Source of the DNA: Pseudomonas fluorescens NCIMB 11764
GTDB taxonomy: Bacteria > Pseudomonadota > Gammaproteobacteria > Pseudomonadales > Pseudomonadaceae
DNA length: 64,000 nt
Direction: 5' to 3'
Assembly: GCF_000293885.2 (NCBI RefSeq)
Contig: NZ_CP010945.1
Location: 4,670,001-4,734,000 of the forward strand
Shown: in pieces, positions 54,026 to 63,116 of the stretch
How positions within the stretch are numbered: the stretch's first letter is position 1
Layout of the letters: every line of letters begins with the position of its first letter
Translations under genes and position numbers: made by a program
Notes under the pieces: generated by a model
What the model saw: the letters and a program-made list of their open reading frames with translations, nothing else
Databases searched by the model: none
Told to the model about the DNA's origin: nothing

Positions 54026-55307
54026 GTTCTTCTCCTAGGGCAATGCTGGAAATCGGGGACGGTGTCAGCAGCGGCGCTTTACCCAGCACCGGGCTTTTGC
54101 GTATTTCGCTGAAGTACATCCAGGTGAGGGAGACCCAGACCACGCCGTACATCAACATGAAGCAGGAAGAGCGCACGCCGGTGAGGTCCACCAGGGCGCC
54201 GAACAGGATTGGCAACACGAAGCCGCCCAGGCCACCGGCGAGGCCGACGATGCCGGACACCGCACCCATGTTTTTCGGGTAGTCATTGGCGATGTATTTG
54301 AAGACCGAGGCCTTGCCGAACGCGAAGGCGATGCCCATGACGAACAGCAGTACGGTGAACAGCGCGGGGTTGAGGCCGATGTGAAAATCCACCGGGCCGT
54401 TGATCGTTTGTACTTGCAGTTGGGTCTGGGGATACGAGAGCAGGAACAGGCAGATCCAGCTGATCCACAACACCCACCAGGTCACGCTTTGCGCACCCCA
54501 GCGATCCGACATCCAGCCACCGACCGCACGCAGCACGCCACCGGGCAGGGAAAAACAGGCCGCCAGCAGCGCCGCGCTTTGCAGGCTGAAACCGTATTCC
54601 TGCACGTAGTATTTGGTCATCCACAGCGCCAGGGCGACATAACCACCGAAGACGATCGAGTAGTACTGGCAGTAGCGCCACACGGCCGGGTCCTTCAGCG
54701 AACTCAATTGCTCACGCAACGTGGCGCCCGAAGCGCTGCGGTGGTTTTTGTTCTCGGCGCTGAGGAACCAGAACAACAGCGCGGTGATAAATAGGATCGC
54801 GCTGAAAACTTTCGGCACCAACTGCCAACTGCCGGCAGCGATCAATGCCGGGGCCAGAAACTTGGTCACCGCGGCTCCGGCGTTACCGGCGCCGAAGATG
54901 CCCATGGCGAAGCCCTGATTCTCCTTGTCGAACCATTTGGCGACGTAGGCGATCCCCACCGAGAACGAGCCGCCGGCCAGGCCGACGAACAAGCCCAGCA
55001 CCAGGAACTGCCAATAGGCGGTGGCGTGACTGATCAGGTACAGCGGCGCGACGCAGGCCAGCATCAGCAGGAAGAACACGCTGCGCCCACCAAAGCGGTC
55101 GGTCAGCAGCCCCAGTGGCAGACGCACCAGCGAACCGGTCAGCACCGGCGTCGCGGCCAGCAGGCCGAACTGGGTTTCGTTGAGCTGGAGAAGGTCCTTG
55201 ATCGGCACCCCGAGCACGGCAAACATCATCCAGACCATGAAGCAGACAGTGAAGGCCAATGTGCTCATGCCCAGCACCAGGCCTTGTCGTACACGGGGTT
55301 CGGTCAC
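54003..55307 (-). CDS. narK1: Nitrate transporter NarK1 type
   Basis: A 434-residue major facilitator protein with twelve helices and the NNP signature GLAGGSFSVGIAYVAKWF near residue 110. NarK1 is a nitrate/proton symporter type. Start is a GTG at 55307 with GGAGAG upstream. First gene of the nar operon; divergent from narX. Confidence 0.92.
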   Translation of the reverse strand: MTEPRVRQGLVLGMSTLAFTVCFMVWMMFAVLGVPIKDLLQLNETQFGLLAATPVLTGSLVRLPLGLLTDRFGGRSVFFLLMLACVAPLYLISHATAYWQFLVLGLFVGLAGGSFSVGIAYVAKWFDKENQGFAMGIFGAGNAGAAVTKFLAPALIAAGSWQLVPKVFSAILFITALLFWFLSAENKNHRSASGATLREQLSSLKDPAVWRYCQYYSIVFGGYVALALWMTKYYVQEYGFSLQSAALLAACFSLPGGVLRAVGGWMSDRWGAQSVTWWVLWISWICLFLLSYPQTQLQVQTINGPVDFHIGLNPALFTVLLFVMGIAFAFGKASVFKYIANDYPKNMGAVSGIVGLAGGLGGFVLPILFGALVDLTGVRSSCFMLMYGVVWVSLTWMYFSEIRKSPVLGKAPLLTPSPISSIALGEEHVRSAKA

Positions 55308-55365
55308 AATGCTCTCCAGTCAGTTAGCCATGGCGGCAGACTAGAGAGGCCAACCCCGCAAAAAC

Positions 55366-55379
55366 TTGACCTACGTCAA
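55366..55379 (-). promoter_or_regulatory. ANR/Dnr box of the nar operon
   Basis: TTGAC-CTAC-GTCAA, a perfect inverted repeat close to the FNR-family consensus, 59 bp upstream of the narK1 start. Confidence 0.8.
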
Positions 55380-55394
55380 CGAAGCCCATGGGGG

Positions 55395-55433
55395 CATAGG
55401 CCTATGCTTGCGGGGTCTACCTCTAAGGAGGTA
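55395..55433. promoter_or_regulatory. NarL 7-2-7 site and adjacent palindrome in the narK1-narX divergent region
   Basis: TACCTCT-AA-GGAGGTA (55418-55433) is a NarL site with two heptamers of the TACYYMT type in 7-2-7 arrangement. CATAGGCCTATG (55395-55406) is a 12-bp palindrome just toward narK1. Another AGAGGTA heptamer lies at 55524-55530, near narX. Confidence 0.75.
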
Positions 55434-55611
55434 GTACAGAAGAACCCTGAAACCGTTTGTTTATCAGTGTCTTAAGGTTTTTCGCCACGGTTTTTGCTGA
55501 CAAGGATCAGTCGACAACTCTTTAGAGGTAGCGCGCCCTGGATCGGCGGCAAAACCCTGACCTGGGGTTCCACATGCTCTGTTTTCCTGAAATTGTCCGG
55601 GACCTGCGCTG

Positions 55612-57414
55612 ATGATGCGCTGGTTGCGCAGCTCCCTGCCCGCTCGCGCCGGGCTGGCCGTGATCCTGATCGCCGTGCTCGCCCTCGCCAGTTCGTTGAG
55701 TGCCGGACTGATCGCCTGGTTCAGCCAGGGTGATGCGGCTGCCATCAACACCGCAGGCTCTGTGCGCATGGAGACCTACCACCTGAGCTGGAAACTGGCC
55801 GCAGGGGCAACCGGCGAAGAAATCCTCGCCATCACCGACAGCCTGCAAACCCGTTTAAACAGCCAGTCACTCAAAGCCGTGCTGGAAGATGGCCCGGCCA
55901 CCGCACTGCAGATCAGCTACGGGCAAATCCAGCAACAATGGAACGAGGATTTGCGTCCGGCACTGGAACGCGGTGATGCCGCCTATTTTCAGCTCCAGGC
56001 CCTGCCCTTCGTTGAGCAACTGAACCATTTCGTCGACCTGTTACAGCGCCAAAGCGAACAGAAGCAAGGCTGGCAACAAGTTATCCAGGGCTTGGCGCTG
56101 TTCACCACGATGATCGTCCTGCTGCTTGGGCTTTACGAACTGCAATATGGCGTGGTCACGCCCCTGAAAGAGTTGGTGGACGCGACCCAGCGTTTTCGTC
56201 GTGGCGATTTCAAGGTGCGGGTCAACCATCAGTCCCAGGACGAATTGGGCCAATTGGCCATGAGTTTCAACGCCATGGCCGAGACGATCGAAGACTCGCA
56301 TCGCACCCTTGAGAGTCAGGTCCAGCAGAAAACCCTGAACCTGCAACAAGCCAATGCGGCCCTTGAATTGCTGTACCAAAGCAGTCGAAGCCTGGCTACA
56401 CGCCTGGCCAATGCCGAAGGTTTGGATGAGTTGATCCGGCGCTTCCAGCAACGCCTGCCCGGCTTGCGCCTGTCGCTGTGCCTGCAAGGTCAATTGCAGG
56501 CCCCGGCCCAACAGTTGCTCGCCCTGCATGGCGCCAACATCCGCGAAGTCTGCGCCAGCAGCGATTGCGCCACGTGCCAGAAGCACCATAAAGCCAGCCC
56601 GCAAACCTTCAGCATCAGCAACCAGGGCAGCGAACTGGGTGAGCTCAAGGCGCATTTTGTCGATGGACACCCGACGCAAGCCTGGGAAACCCAACTGATC
56701 CAGGCCCTGGCCAACCTGATCGGCACCTCGCTCTCGCTCAAGCGCCAACGGGAACAGGATCATCGCCTGCTGTTGCTCGACGAACGCACCATCATTGCCC
56801 GCGAGCTCCACGACTCACTGGCCCAGGCCCTGTCCTACATGAAGCTGCAAGTCAGCCGCCTGCAGACCCTGATGCGTCGTGGCGAACCGGTCGAGACCCT
56901 GGAGAACGTCACCGCCGAACTGCGCGAAGGGCTGAACAATGCCTATCGCCAGTTACGCGAGTTGCTGACCACCTTTCGCTTGCAGATTCACGATGCGGGG
57001 CTGGTGCAGGAGCTCAAGGACACCGCCGAAGAGTTCTCCCGTCGCGGGGAGTGCCAGGTGCACCTGCACGTCGACGCGCTGGCCTTTCAATTATCGGCCA
57101 GCGAACAAATCCACATTCTGCAGATCACCCGCGAGGCACTCTCCAATTGCCTGCGTCACGCCCACGCGCAAAACGCCTGGCTGCAACTGCGTCAGGACGG
57201 TGAAACCGTGAGGCTGATCGTCGAAGACGACGGGCGTGGCTTCAGCGGCAACGTCGACCAACGCGAGCATCACGGCCTGAAAATCATGGATGAGCGGGCC
57301 CGCAGCTTGCGCGGTCAACTCGAAATCGTCTCCAGGGAGCCGCAAGGCACCCGTGTCCAACTGGAATTCCAACCGGAGTTTCTGGGACAAAAAACAGAAG
57401 GTAGCGTCACATGA
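55612..57414 (+). CDS. narX: Nitrate/nitrite sensor histidine kinase
   Basis: A 600-residue membrane kinase. The periplasmic domain starts after the first helix with the P-box NTAGSVRMETYHLSWKL (about residues 45-62), which binds nitrate. A second membrane segment is near 165, then HAMP, a central GAF-like cysteine-containing module (SSDCATCQK), and HPK7-type kinase with IARELHDSLAQALSYMK (His near 400). It phosphorylates NarL. Overlaps narL by 4 bp. Confidence 0.93.
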   Translation: MMRWLRSSLPARAGLAVILIAVLALASSLSAGLIAWFSQGDAAAINTAGSVRMETYHLSWKLAAGATGEEILAITDSLQTRLNSQSLKAVLEDGPATALQISYGQIQQQWNEDLRPALERGDAAYFQLQALPFVEQLNHFVDLLQRQSEQKQGWQQVIQGLALFTTMIVLLLGLYELQYGVVTPLKELVDATQRFRRGDFKVRVNHQSQDELGQLAMSFNAMAETIEDSHRTLESQVQQKTLNLQQANAALELLYQSSRSLATRLANAEGLDELIRRFQQRLPGLRLSLCLQGQLQAPAQQLLALHGANIREVCASSDCATCQKHHKASPQTFSISNQGSELGELKAHFVDGHPTQAWETQLIQALANLIGTSLSLKRQREQDHRLLLLDERTIIARELHDSLAQALSYMKLQVSRLQTLMRRGEPVETLENVTAELREGLNNAYRQLRELLTTFRLQIHDAGLVQELKDTAEEFSRRGECQVHLHVDALAFQLSASEQIHILQITREALSNCLRHAHAQNAWLQLRQDGETVRLIVEDDGRGFSGNVDQREHHGLKIMDERARSLRGQLEIVSREPQGTRVQLEFQPEFLGQKTEGSVT

Positions 57415-58058
57415 ACCCGTCCCTGCAACACACCATCCTGCTGGTCGATGACCATCCGATGATGCGTCACGGCATCCGCCAGATGCTCGAACTCGAAGAT
57501 GATTTCCTGATCGTCGGTGAAGCCAGCAACGGCGAAGAAGCGCTCGGACTGATCGAGCCGCTGCAACCGGATCTGGTGTTGCTCGATAACAACATGCCGG
57601 TAATGAATGGCATTGAAACCCTGCGCCAGTTACGGGCGATGCACTACACCGGCAAGGTGCTGCTGTTTACGGTCTCGGATGCCGAAGACGATATTCGCGA
57701 CGCGCTGCGTCTGGATGCCGACGGCTACCTGCTCAAGGACATGGAGCCCGAGCTGTTGATTCAGTACATCCGCAATGCCTTGAACGGCGAATTGGTGATC
57801 AGCCCGGGGCTGACCCAGGTCATGGCCCAGGCACTGCGCTCACCCCAGCGCCAGACCGTGGTGGAACTGACCGAGCGTGAACGTCAGGTGCTGAAAACCA
57901 TCGCCAGCGGCTTCAGCAACAAAGTCATCGGGCACAAGCTCGGCATCACTGAAGGGACGGTCAAGGTTCATGTGAAAAACCTGCTGCACAAACTCGGCTT
58001 GCGCTCGCGGGTCGAGGCCGCGGTATGGGCCATGGAGCATCTGCGCAATGCCGGATGA
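57411..58058 (+). CDS. narL: Nitrate/nitrite response regulator
   Basis: A 215-residue regulator: receiver (about 8-125) with LVLLDNNMPVMNG (Asp near 60) and a LuxR-type HTH (about 150-210) with LTERERQVLKTIASGFSNK. It binds TACYYMT heptamers; such pairs are found before narK1, dnr and moaB in this window. Confidence 0.93.
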   Translation: MNPSLQHTILLVDDHPMMRHGIRQMLELEDDFLIVGEASNGEEALGLIEPLQPDLVLLDNNMPVMNGIETLRQLRAMHYTGKVLLFTVSDAEDDIRDALRLDADGYLLKDMEPELLIQYIRNALNGELVISPGLTQVMAQALRSPQRQTVVELTERERQVLKTIASGFSNKVIGHKLGITEGTVKVHVKNLLHKLGLRSRVEAAVWAMEHLRNAG

Positions 58059-58064
58059 CGGGTA

Positions 58065-58098
58065 TGCCTCTTTGGAGGTAGACCGGCAGAGGCATAGG
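58065..58098 (+). promoter_or_regulatory. NarL 7-2-7 site upstream of dnr
   Basis: TGCCTCT-TT-GGAGGTA (58065-58080) is a 7-2-7 pair with one mismatch in the left heptamer. It is followed by GACC, six bases, and GGCATAGG, the same arrangement seen (on the - strand) between the NarL site and narK1. Confidence 0.65.
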
Positions 58099-58144
58099 TC
58101 ATCCGGCCGACACTCTCTACTATGAGCGTCAGCGGAGGTACGCC

Positions 58145-58819
58145 ATGCTGACCCACCCTTCCATCGTTTTAACGTTGCGCCGTCACCATCTGTTCAGCCA
58201 ACTTCCGGAGAAAATCTTCGAGGAAGTCTGCGGCCTGGCGATGCTCAAGCGCCTGAGTTGTCACAGCACACTCATGCACCAAGGGGATCCGGCCAAGCGT
58301 TTCTTCCTGCTGGTCAGCGGCCAGATCAAGTTGTATCGGCTGACCGGCGAAGGCCAGGAGAATCTGGTGGAGATCATCCAGCCGGGCCAGACCTTTGCCG
58401 AAGCTTTACTGTTCAGCCAGGCCCGTCTCTACCCGGTCAGCGCCACGGCGCTGAAAGACAGCGTACTGGTGAGTATCGAGGGCAACCACTACCGCAATGC
58501 CCTGGAAGATCAGCCGAAAGTCTGCCTGGCGATCCTGGCGAGCATGAGCGTGCACCTGCACCTGCGTCTGCGCGACATCGACACCTTGACCATGGCCAGT
58601 GCGAGCCGCCGGGTGATCAACTTCCTGTTCCAGGAACGCAACCCGGTCAGCGGTTTGATTGTGTTGCAGGTGTCCAAACGCCTGGTGGCCTCGAAGCTGG
58701 GCATTCAGCCGGAAACCTTTTCGCGGATCTTGCACCGCCTGGTGGACAGCGGCCTGATCGCGATGGAACGCCGCAACATCAGCATCCTCGCCGAAGAGGA
58801 TCTCGCGGCCTTCCAATAG
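58145..58819 (+). CDS. dnr: Crp/Fnr-family regulator Dnr
   Basis: A 224-residue regulator with a cNMP-like sensor (about 10-125) and a winged HTH; recognition helix KLGIQPETFSRILHRL has the Glu/Ser/Arg of FNR-type proteins. No cysteine cluster of the FNR type is seen, so it is Dnr rather than ANR: it senses NO, with heme, and activates denitrification genes through TTGAC-N4-GTCAA-like boxes. It follows narL by 86 bp. The start at 58145 has GGAGG upstream. Confidence 0.85.
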   Translation: MLTHPSIVLTLRRHHLFSQLPEKIFEEVCGLAMLKRLSCHSTLMHQGDPAKRFFLLVSGQIKLYRLTGEGQENLVEIIQPGQTFAEALLFSQARLYPVSATALKDSVLVSIEGNHYRNALEDQPKVCLAILASMSVHLHLRLRDIDTLTMASASRRVINFLFQERNPVSGLIVLQVSKRLVASKLGIQPETFSRILHRLVDSGLIAMERRNISILAEEDLAAFQ

Positions 58820-58825
58820 TCGTAA

Positions 58826-58839
58826 TTGACCGCCGTCAA
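58826..58839 (+). promoter_or_regulatory. ANR/Dnr box upstream of the DGC-domain gene
   Basis: TTGAC-CGCC-GTCAA, a perfect repeat of the same form as the nar operon box, 54 bp before the start of the DGC protein gene. Confidence 0.8.
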
Positions 58840-58893
58840 TGCGCAATGCCACCGCTCTTGCACACTGAAGATGTCCATCCATGGAGAGCGCTC

Positions 58894-59319
58894 ATGTCCC
58901 GTTCAACCTTGCCCCTGATTTACTCCTGCTCAGGCTGCTCCAACGTTGCCCAACTGGCCAATACCCTGGCCGTGCGGCTTGATCGCAGCGGACTGGCGGA
59001 AATGTCCTGCATCGTCGGGGTCGGCGGGCACGTGGCGGCGTTGGTCAACAAGGCACGCTCGGGACGGCGGATTTTTGCTTTGGATGGTTGTCCGTTGCAA
59101 TGCGTCGAAAACTGCCTGAAGCAGCATGGTTTGCACGCGGATGTGCATTTGATTCTTAGCCATTACGGGTTGCGCAAACGCTTTGGCGAGGACTGTACGG
59201 AGGCGCAGGGGGATGAGTTGTTTGAAGGGATCAAGCAGTTGATTGCCAGTGATGCCCGCCAGTCTGTGGAACAAATACATTCTAATGTGGGCGCGGGCCT
59301 GCTCGCGAAGGCGGACTGA
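58894..59319 (+). CDS. DGC-domain putative zinc-binding protein
   Basis: A 141-residue protein with the DGC domain: YSCSGCSNVAQLANTLAV near residue 10, GVGGHVAALV and FALDGCPLQCVENCLKQ near residue 67. The eight or so cysteines suggest metal binding. The last ten residues (VGAGLLAKAD) are translated from a REP element. GGAGAG precedes ATG 58894. It has its own ANR/Dnr box, so it belongs to the anaerobic set; function unknown. Confidence 0.8.
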   Translation: MSRSTLPLIYSCSGCSNVAQLANTLAVRLDRSGLAEMSCIVGVGGHVAALVNKARSGRRIFALDGCPLQCVENCLKQHGLHADVHLILSHYGLRKRFGEDCTEAQGDELFEGIKQLIASDARQSVEQIHSNVGAGLLAKAD

Positions 59320-59377
59320 TATTCAACATTGATGTTGACTGACACACAGCCTTCGCGAGCAAGCCCGCTCTCACATT
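59284..59377. repeat. REPIN (REP doublet) spanning two gene ends
   Basis: Facing REP arms AATGTGGGCGCGGGCCTGCT and, reversed, AGCAAGCCCGCTCTCACATT with a centre AACATTGATGTTGACTG. It overlaps the C-terminal codons of the DGC-protein gene and the last codons of ubiT. Confidence 0.88.
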
Positions 59378-59868
59378 TTGACCGGCGTTTGCAGGTTGTA
59401 CTGCGCCGCCAACCCCTTCCCTGCCCGCTCCAGATTGCGCCACAGCCACACAGGCAACACGTCGGGATCGAGGCTGTCGATCAGGTTCTTCAGCGCCAGC
59501 CCCAACTCCGTATCGCCCTCTATCACCAAACGCCTGCGAAAGAACAAAGTATCCGGATCCTCCTGACGACTCGCCAGCAATAAAAACTCACGCCAGTTAC
59601 CACTGATGGTCACATGCGCGTTGGCGCGTTCAGCAATTCGCAACCCTTCACGGGTCAGCGTAAGAAACCAGGACAACCCCAGGTCCGGAATCCGCAAGCA
59701 CAACCAGCGCCCACGCAACACTTCAAACTCGCCGTCGCGCAACGGCTCCGCGAGGCAGCGATTGAGCGCCTGCTGCAACGCCAGACGCTGCACGACAAAA
59801 GGCACCCGGCGCACCAACGGCAACAACCGGTCGGCGCCTTTGAGCAGCCACTTCTTCCGATTCAACAC
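59371..59868 (-). CDS. ubiT: SCP2-domain ubiquinone synthesis factor
   Basis: A 165-residue protein with an SCP2 lipid-binding fold (VLRGRWLCLRIPDLGLSW near 50; DTLFFRRRLVIEGDTELGL near 105). UbiT binds the prenylated intermediates in the oxygen-independent ubiquinone pathway. Start is GTG 59868 (or the next TTG) and overlaps the ubiV stop; GGAGG lies upstream. Its stop lies in a REPIN arm. Confidence 0.88.
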   Translation of the reverse strand: MLNRKKWLLKGADRLLPLVRRVPFVVQRLALQQALNRCLAEPLRDGEFEVLRGRWLCLRIPDLGLSWFLTLTREGLRIAERANAHVTISGNWREFLLLASRQEDPDTLFFRRRLVIEGDTELGLALKNLIDSLDPDVLPVWLWRNLERAGKGLAAQYNLQTPVKM

Positions 59869-60752
59869 AGGCCGACCTCCTCGACGCGCAACATGCCGGC
59901 CTGGCCATGCCAGTAACCGTTACAACCGTCGACGAACACCGGCGGTGTCTCGCCCAGACGAACCCGTTGATAGGCGGCAATGACCTGCGCCATGCCTTGA
60001 TAACGAGGGCTCAGTCGCAACAAATCAGCGCCGCAGGCCACCAGCCCTGCGTAATCTGCCAGGAGATTGGTCACCTCGGCCGACATCGTTTGAATGCCGT
60101 TAATGGTGAACAGTGCCTGCCCTTCCTGACTGGTCAGCGGCAGGCCGTCGGGGTAGTTGATGCAGCAAAACTGGCAGTCGTCCTTGGGCCGGTTTTCCGC
60201 CCGCGCGGTGAAGCAGCGTGCGGAATAGGCCAACGGCAAATGTCCATAAGCGAAGACCTCGACTTCCGGGACCTCTCGACCCAGTTCCCGCACCTGATCG
60301 AGCACATCGCTAATCAGCGTCGCCGAACACTCCACGGGCGGCACCCAACGGGTCATCCCGCCGTCCAGCAGTTGCGTGAGCGTATGCCCGTTGTACACAT
60401 TCAGCGCAGGACCGCCCACGAACGGCAACTTGCGCTCGGCCAGAAACTGCACCGCGCCCATGTCGTTGGCTTCCACCAACAGTTGGCCGTTGTCGCAGAG
60501 CCGCCGCAGGCTAGAGAGTTCGGAGGCCGCTTCGATAAGCGTCAGGCTGGAGAGAACCAGTTGTGCCTGGCTGCATTCTTGTAACTCGCGCCCCAGCCCC
60601 AACCATTGATCCAATGAAAATGACCGGCGTTTCGAGCACACGGTTTCCCCCAGATAAATCACATCCAGGGGCAAGGCCGACATCTCGGCGTAAAAGTTGC
60701 TGAGTTGCGCTTTGTCCCAATAAAACAGGACCGGTCCAAGGCTGAGCTTCAT
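59862..60752 (-). CDS. ubiV: O2-independent ubiquinone hydroxylation protein UbiV
   Basis: A 296-residue U32-peptidase-like protein. Four cysteines for a 4Fe-4S cluster are seen in ETVCSKRRS (near 40) and YSARCFTARAEN with CQFCC (near 175-195). With UbiU it hydroxylates ubiquinone precursors without oxygen. Start ATG 60752 has GGAGG upstream. Follows ubiU by 10 bp. Confidence 0.92.
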   Translation of the reverse strand: MKLSLGPVLFYWDKAQLSNFYAEMSALPLDVIYLGETVCSKRRSFSLDQWLGLGRELQECSQAQLVLSSLTLIEAASELSSLRRLCDNGQLLVEANDMGAVQFLAERKLPFVGGPALNVYNGHTLTQLLDGGMTRWVPPVECSATLISDVLDQVRELGREVPEVEVFAYGHLPLAYSARCFTARAENRPKDDCQFCCINYPDGLPLTSQEGQALFTINGIQTMSAEVTNLLADYAGLVACGADLLRLSPRYQGMAQVIAAYQRVRLGETPPVFVDGCNGYWHGQAGMLRVEEVGLC

Positions 60753-60762
60753 GTCGCCTCCC

Positions 60763-61758
60763 TCATTGCCATGATCGATGGTAAGCACCCAAAGTGGTCT
60801 GGCTGCCTTCGGACAAACCGGCCAACACCCGTCGCCATTCTTCCTTGACCCGAAAACTGCCCGGCGAACCACGATGGGCATCCAGCGCCGCACGCCAGAC
60901 ACGGGTGACTTGTTCGACATACGCCGGGCTGCGTTGCCGGCCCTCGATTTTGACCGCCTCGACGCCGATGGCCGTCAATTCCGGCAGCAAGTCCAGGGTG
61001 TCGAGGCTGGTGGGTTCTTCCAGCGCATGAAAGCGTTTGCCGCCGACCAGGAAACGGCCTTTGCACAGGGTCGGATAACCGGCGGGTTCCTCAGGGGTGT
61101 AACGGTCGATCAGCACTTCACTGAGCCGTGCACTCAAGCCGTCGGCGTCTTCGCTCCAGCGCACCGCTTTGGCCGGCGAACAGACGCCACAGAGGTTCGG
61201 CGACTCACCGGTAATGTACGAAGACAGATGGCAACGCCCTTCAGCCATGATGCACAAGCTGCCGAAGCCAAAGACTTCGATGGGCACCGGGCTGCTTGCA
61301 GCGACCTGACGCACCTGCGCCAACGACAACACCCGTGGCAGTACCGCGCGACGAACTCCGTAGCGCTGCGCATAAAACTCCAGGGCCGCGGCATGGGTCG
61401 CCGAGCCCTGCACCGACAGGTGCAGCGCCAGTTGCGGATGCCGCTGGCTGGCGTAGTTGAGTACGCCGGGGTCGGCGGCGATCAGCGCATCCACACCAAA
61501 ATCGGCGGCGCGATCAACCGCGCGCTGCCAGCGCTCCCAGCCCTTGGGTTGCGGGTAGGTGTTGACCGCGACATAGAGTTTTCGTTGATGCTGACGAATG
61601 TGGGCGACCGCCGCGTCGAACTGTTTGTCGTCCATGTTCAGCCCTGCAAAATGCCGGGCATTGGTGTCATCGCGAAAACCGACATAAACGGCATCGGCGC
61701 CTTGGCGCACCGCCGCTTTTAGCGCAGGCAGGTTGCCTGCCGGGCAGACCAGTTGCAT
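60763..61758 (-). CDS. ubiU: O2-independent ubiquinone hydroxylation protein UbiU
   Basis: A 331-residue U32-peptidase-family protein. Cluster cysteines are in CIMAEGRCHL (near 170), NLCGVCSP (near 192) and TLCKGRFL (near 230). It is a partner of UbiV in anaerobic ubiquinone synthesis, needed for nitrate respiration. An ANR box lies about 105 bp upstream, inside the 3' side of moeA. Start ATG 61758 with GAGGA upstream. Confidence 0.92.
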   Translation of the reverse strand: MQLVCPAGNLPALKAAVRQGADAVYVGFRDDTNARHFAGLNMDDKQFDAAVAHIRQHQRKLYVAVNTYPQPKGWERWQRAVDRAADFGVDALIAADPGVLNYASQRHPQLALHLSVQGSATHAAALEFYAQRYGVRRAVLPRVLSLAQVRQVAASSPVPIEVFGFGSLCIMAEGRCHLSSYITGESPNLCGVCSPAKAVRWSEDADGLSARLSEVLIDRYTPEEPAGYPTLCKGRFLVGGKRFHALEEPTSLDTLDLLPELTAIGVEAVKIEGRQRSPAYVEQVTRVWRAALDAHRGSPGSFRVKEEWRRVLAGLSEGSQTTLGAYHRSWQ

Positions 61759-61860
61759 GGGTAATCCTCATGGGAAAACGCGTCTGAACCCTCCCTCGAT
61801 GCCTGTGATACAGCGATCGAAAAAGGCGCTGCCAGTCTAGCGAAACCGGCAGGCACAGCC

Positions 61861-61874
61861 TTGACGGCAATCAA
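61861..61874 (-). promoter_or_regulatory. ANR box upstream of ubiUVT
   Basis: TTGAC-GGCA-ATCAA fits the FNR-family consensus, 103 bp before the ubiU start and just after the moeA stop. Confidence 0.7.
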
Positions 61875-61880
61875 TTGCGA

Positions 61881-63116
61881 TCAATGCATCAGGTCGGCGA
61901 AGGACAGGAACATCACGTTGTCGTGCTTGAGCACTTGCTGCTCGCACTCGATCACCGCCAGGCCATCGGCCCAGCACGCGGCGGTCAACATCGCTGAGCT
62001 TTGCTGGGGGTGCAGCTCCACGCTCAACTGACCATCAGCACCGGGTGTCAGCCGTGCCCGCAGGTACTGCCGACGTTTGTTGCGCTGCAACCAATCGAAC
62101 CCGGCGGGCACGGCCAGTGGCGCCGGCAACACATCGCTGACGCCCTGGGCCCTGAGCAGGAACGGGCGCACCACCACCAACGCGGTAATCAGCGCCGCCG
62201 AAGGATTGCCCGGCATGCCGATCCAGGGTTTGCCGGCGACTTCGCCGAAGGCCAGCGGCTTGCCCGGCTGAATGGCCAGCCGCCAGAAATCCAGGCTGCC
62301 GAGTTCCTCGATCGCTTGTTTGAGGTGATCTTCCTCACCCACCGAGACGCCACCGGAACTCAACAATAGGTCGCATTCCGAAGACGCCAGGCTTAACGCA
62401 TGCCGGCTGGCGGCCAACTCGTCGGCCATGACGCCATAGTCATGCACCTCGACCCCCCAACCGCTCAACAACGCGGCGAGGCAGTAGCGATTGCTGTTGT
62501 AAATCTGCCCGGGCGCCAATGAATCACCCGGCTCACGCAGTTCGTTGCCACTGCTGAGCAAGCACACCTGCAACGGTCGATAGACCTCGACCCGCCCGAT
62601 ACCAGCGCCAGCCAGCAATCCCACTTCTTGCGCACGCAGACGTTTGCCGGCCTGGATTAACAGGTCGCCCCGGCGAACCTCCTCACCTTCTTTGCGCACG
62701 TGATCGCCAGTATTGACGGGCGGGAACCACACGCGCTTGCCCTCGATCCGACAACGCTCTTGCGGCACCACGGTGTCGGCGCCTGCAGGTAATGGTGCAC
62801 CGGTAAAAATCTGCACTGCTTGCTGCGCGAGCAACGGTGAGCACGCCGAATCCCCCGCTGCGATTCGTCCGCCAATCAACAACCAGCCACCCTCCGGTGG
62901 CAGGTCAGCGGCCCTGAGGGCATAACCGTCCATGGCGCTGTTGTCCCAGGCCGGCAGGTTGACGGGAGAATGAATGTCCGCCGCCAGCACCCGACCCAAA
63001 GCTTGATCCAGGTCGATCTTTTGCGCCAGGGGCGGCGGCGGTGCCTGGTCCAGCAAACGATTGATGGCCTCGTCCACCGGCATCAAGTGACCAAGGTCAC
63101 ACACCCGGCCGGTCAT
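61881..63116 (-). CDS. moeA: Molybdopterin molybdotransferase
   Basis: A 411-residue enzyme inserting molybdenum into molybdopterin. Typical motifs: NLPAWDNSAMDGYALR near residue 52, GRIAAGD, IFTGAPLPAGADTVV near 108, the MoCF part SSGGVSVGEEDH near 265 and GMPGNPSAALI near 315. Start ATG 63116 overlaps the moaB stop by 4 bp. Confidence 0.93.
   Translation of the reverse strand: MTGRVCDLGHLMPVDEAINRLLDQAPPPPLAQKIDLDQALGRVLAADIHSPVNLPAWDNSAMDGYALRAADLPPEGGWLLIGGRIAAGDSACSPLLAQQAVQIFTGAPLPAGADTVVPQERCRIEGKRVWFPPVNTGDHVRKEGEEVRRGDLLIQAGKRLRAQEVGLLAGAGIGRVEVYRPLQVCLLSSGNELREPGDSLAPGQIYNSNRYCLAALLSGWGVEVHDYGVMADELAASRHALSLASSECDLLLSSGGVSVGEEDHLKQAIEELGSLDFWRLAIQPGKPLAFGEVAGKPWIGMPGNPSAALITALVVVRPFLLRAQGVSDVLPAPLAVPAGFDWLQRNKRRQYLRARLTPGADGQLSVELHPQQSSAMLTAACWADGLAVIECEQQVLKHDNVMFLSFADLMH

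Noticed and set aside
58258..58893. Upstream extension of the DGC-domain gene through dnr
   Set aside because: The frame is open but out of frame with dnr; the ATG at 58894 has a proper ribosome-binding site and an ANR/Dnr box just upstream.
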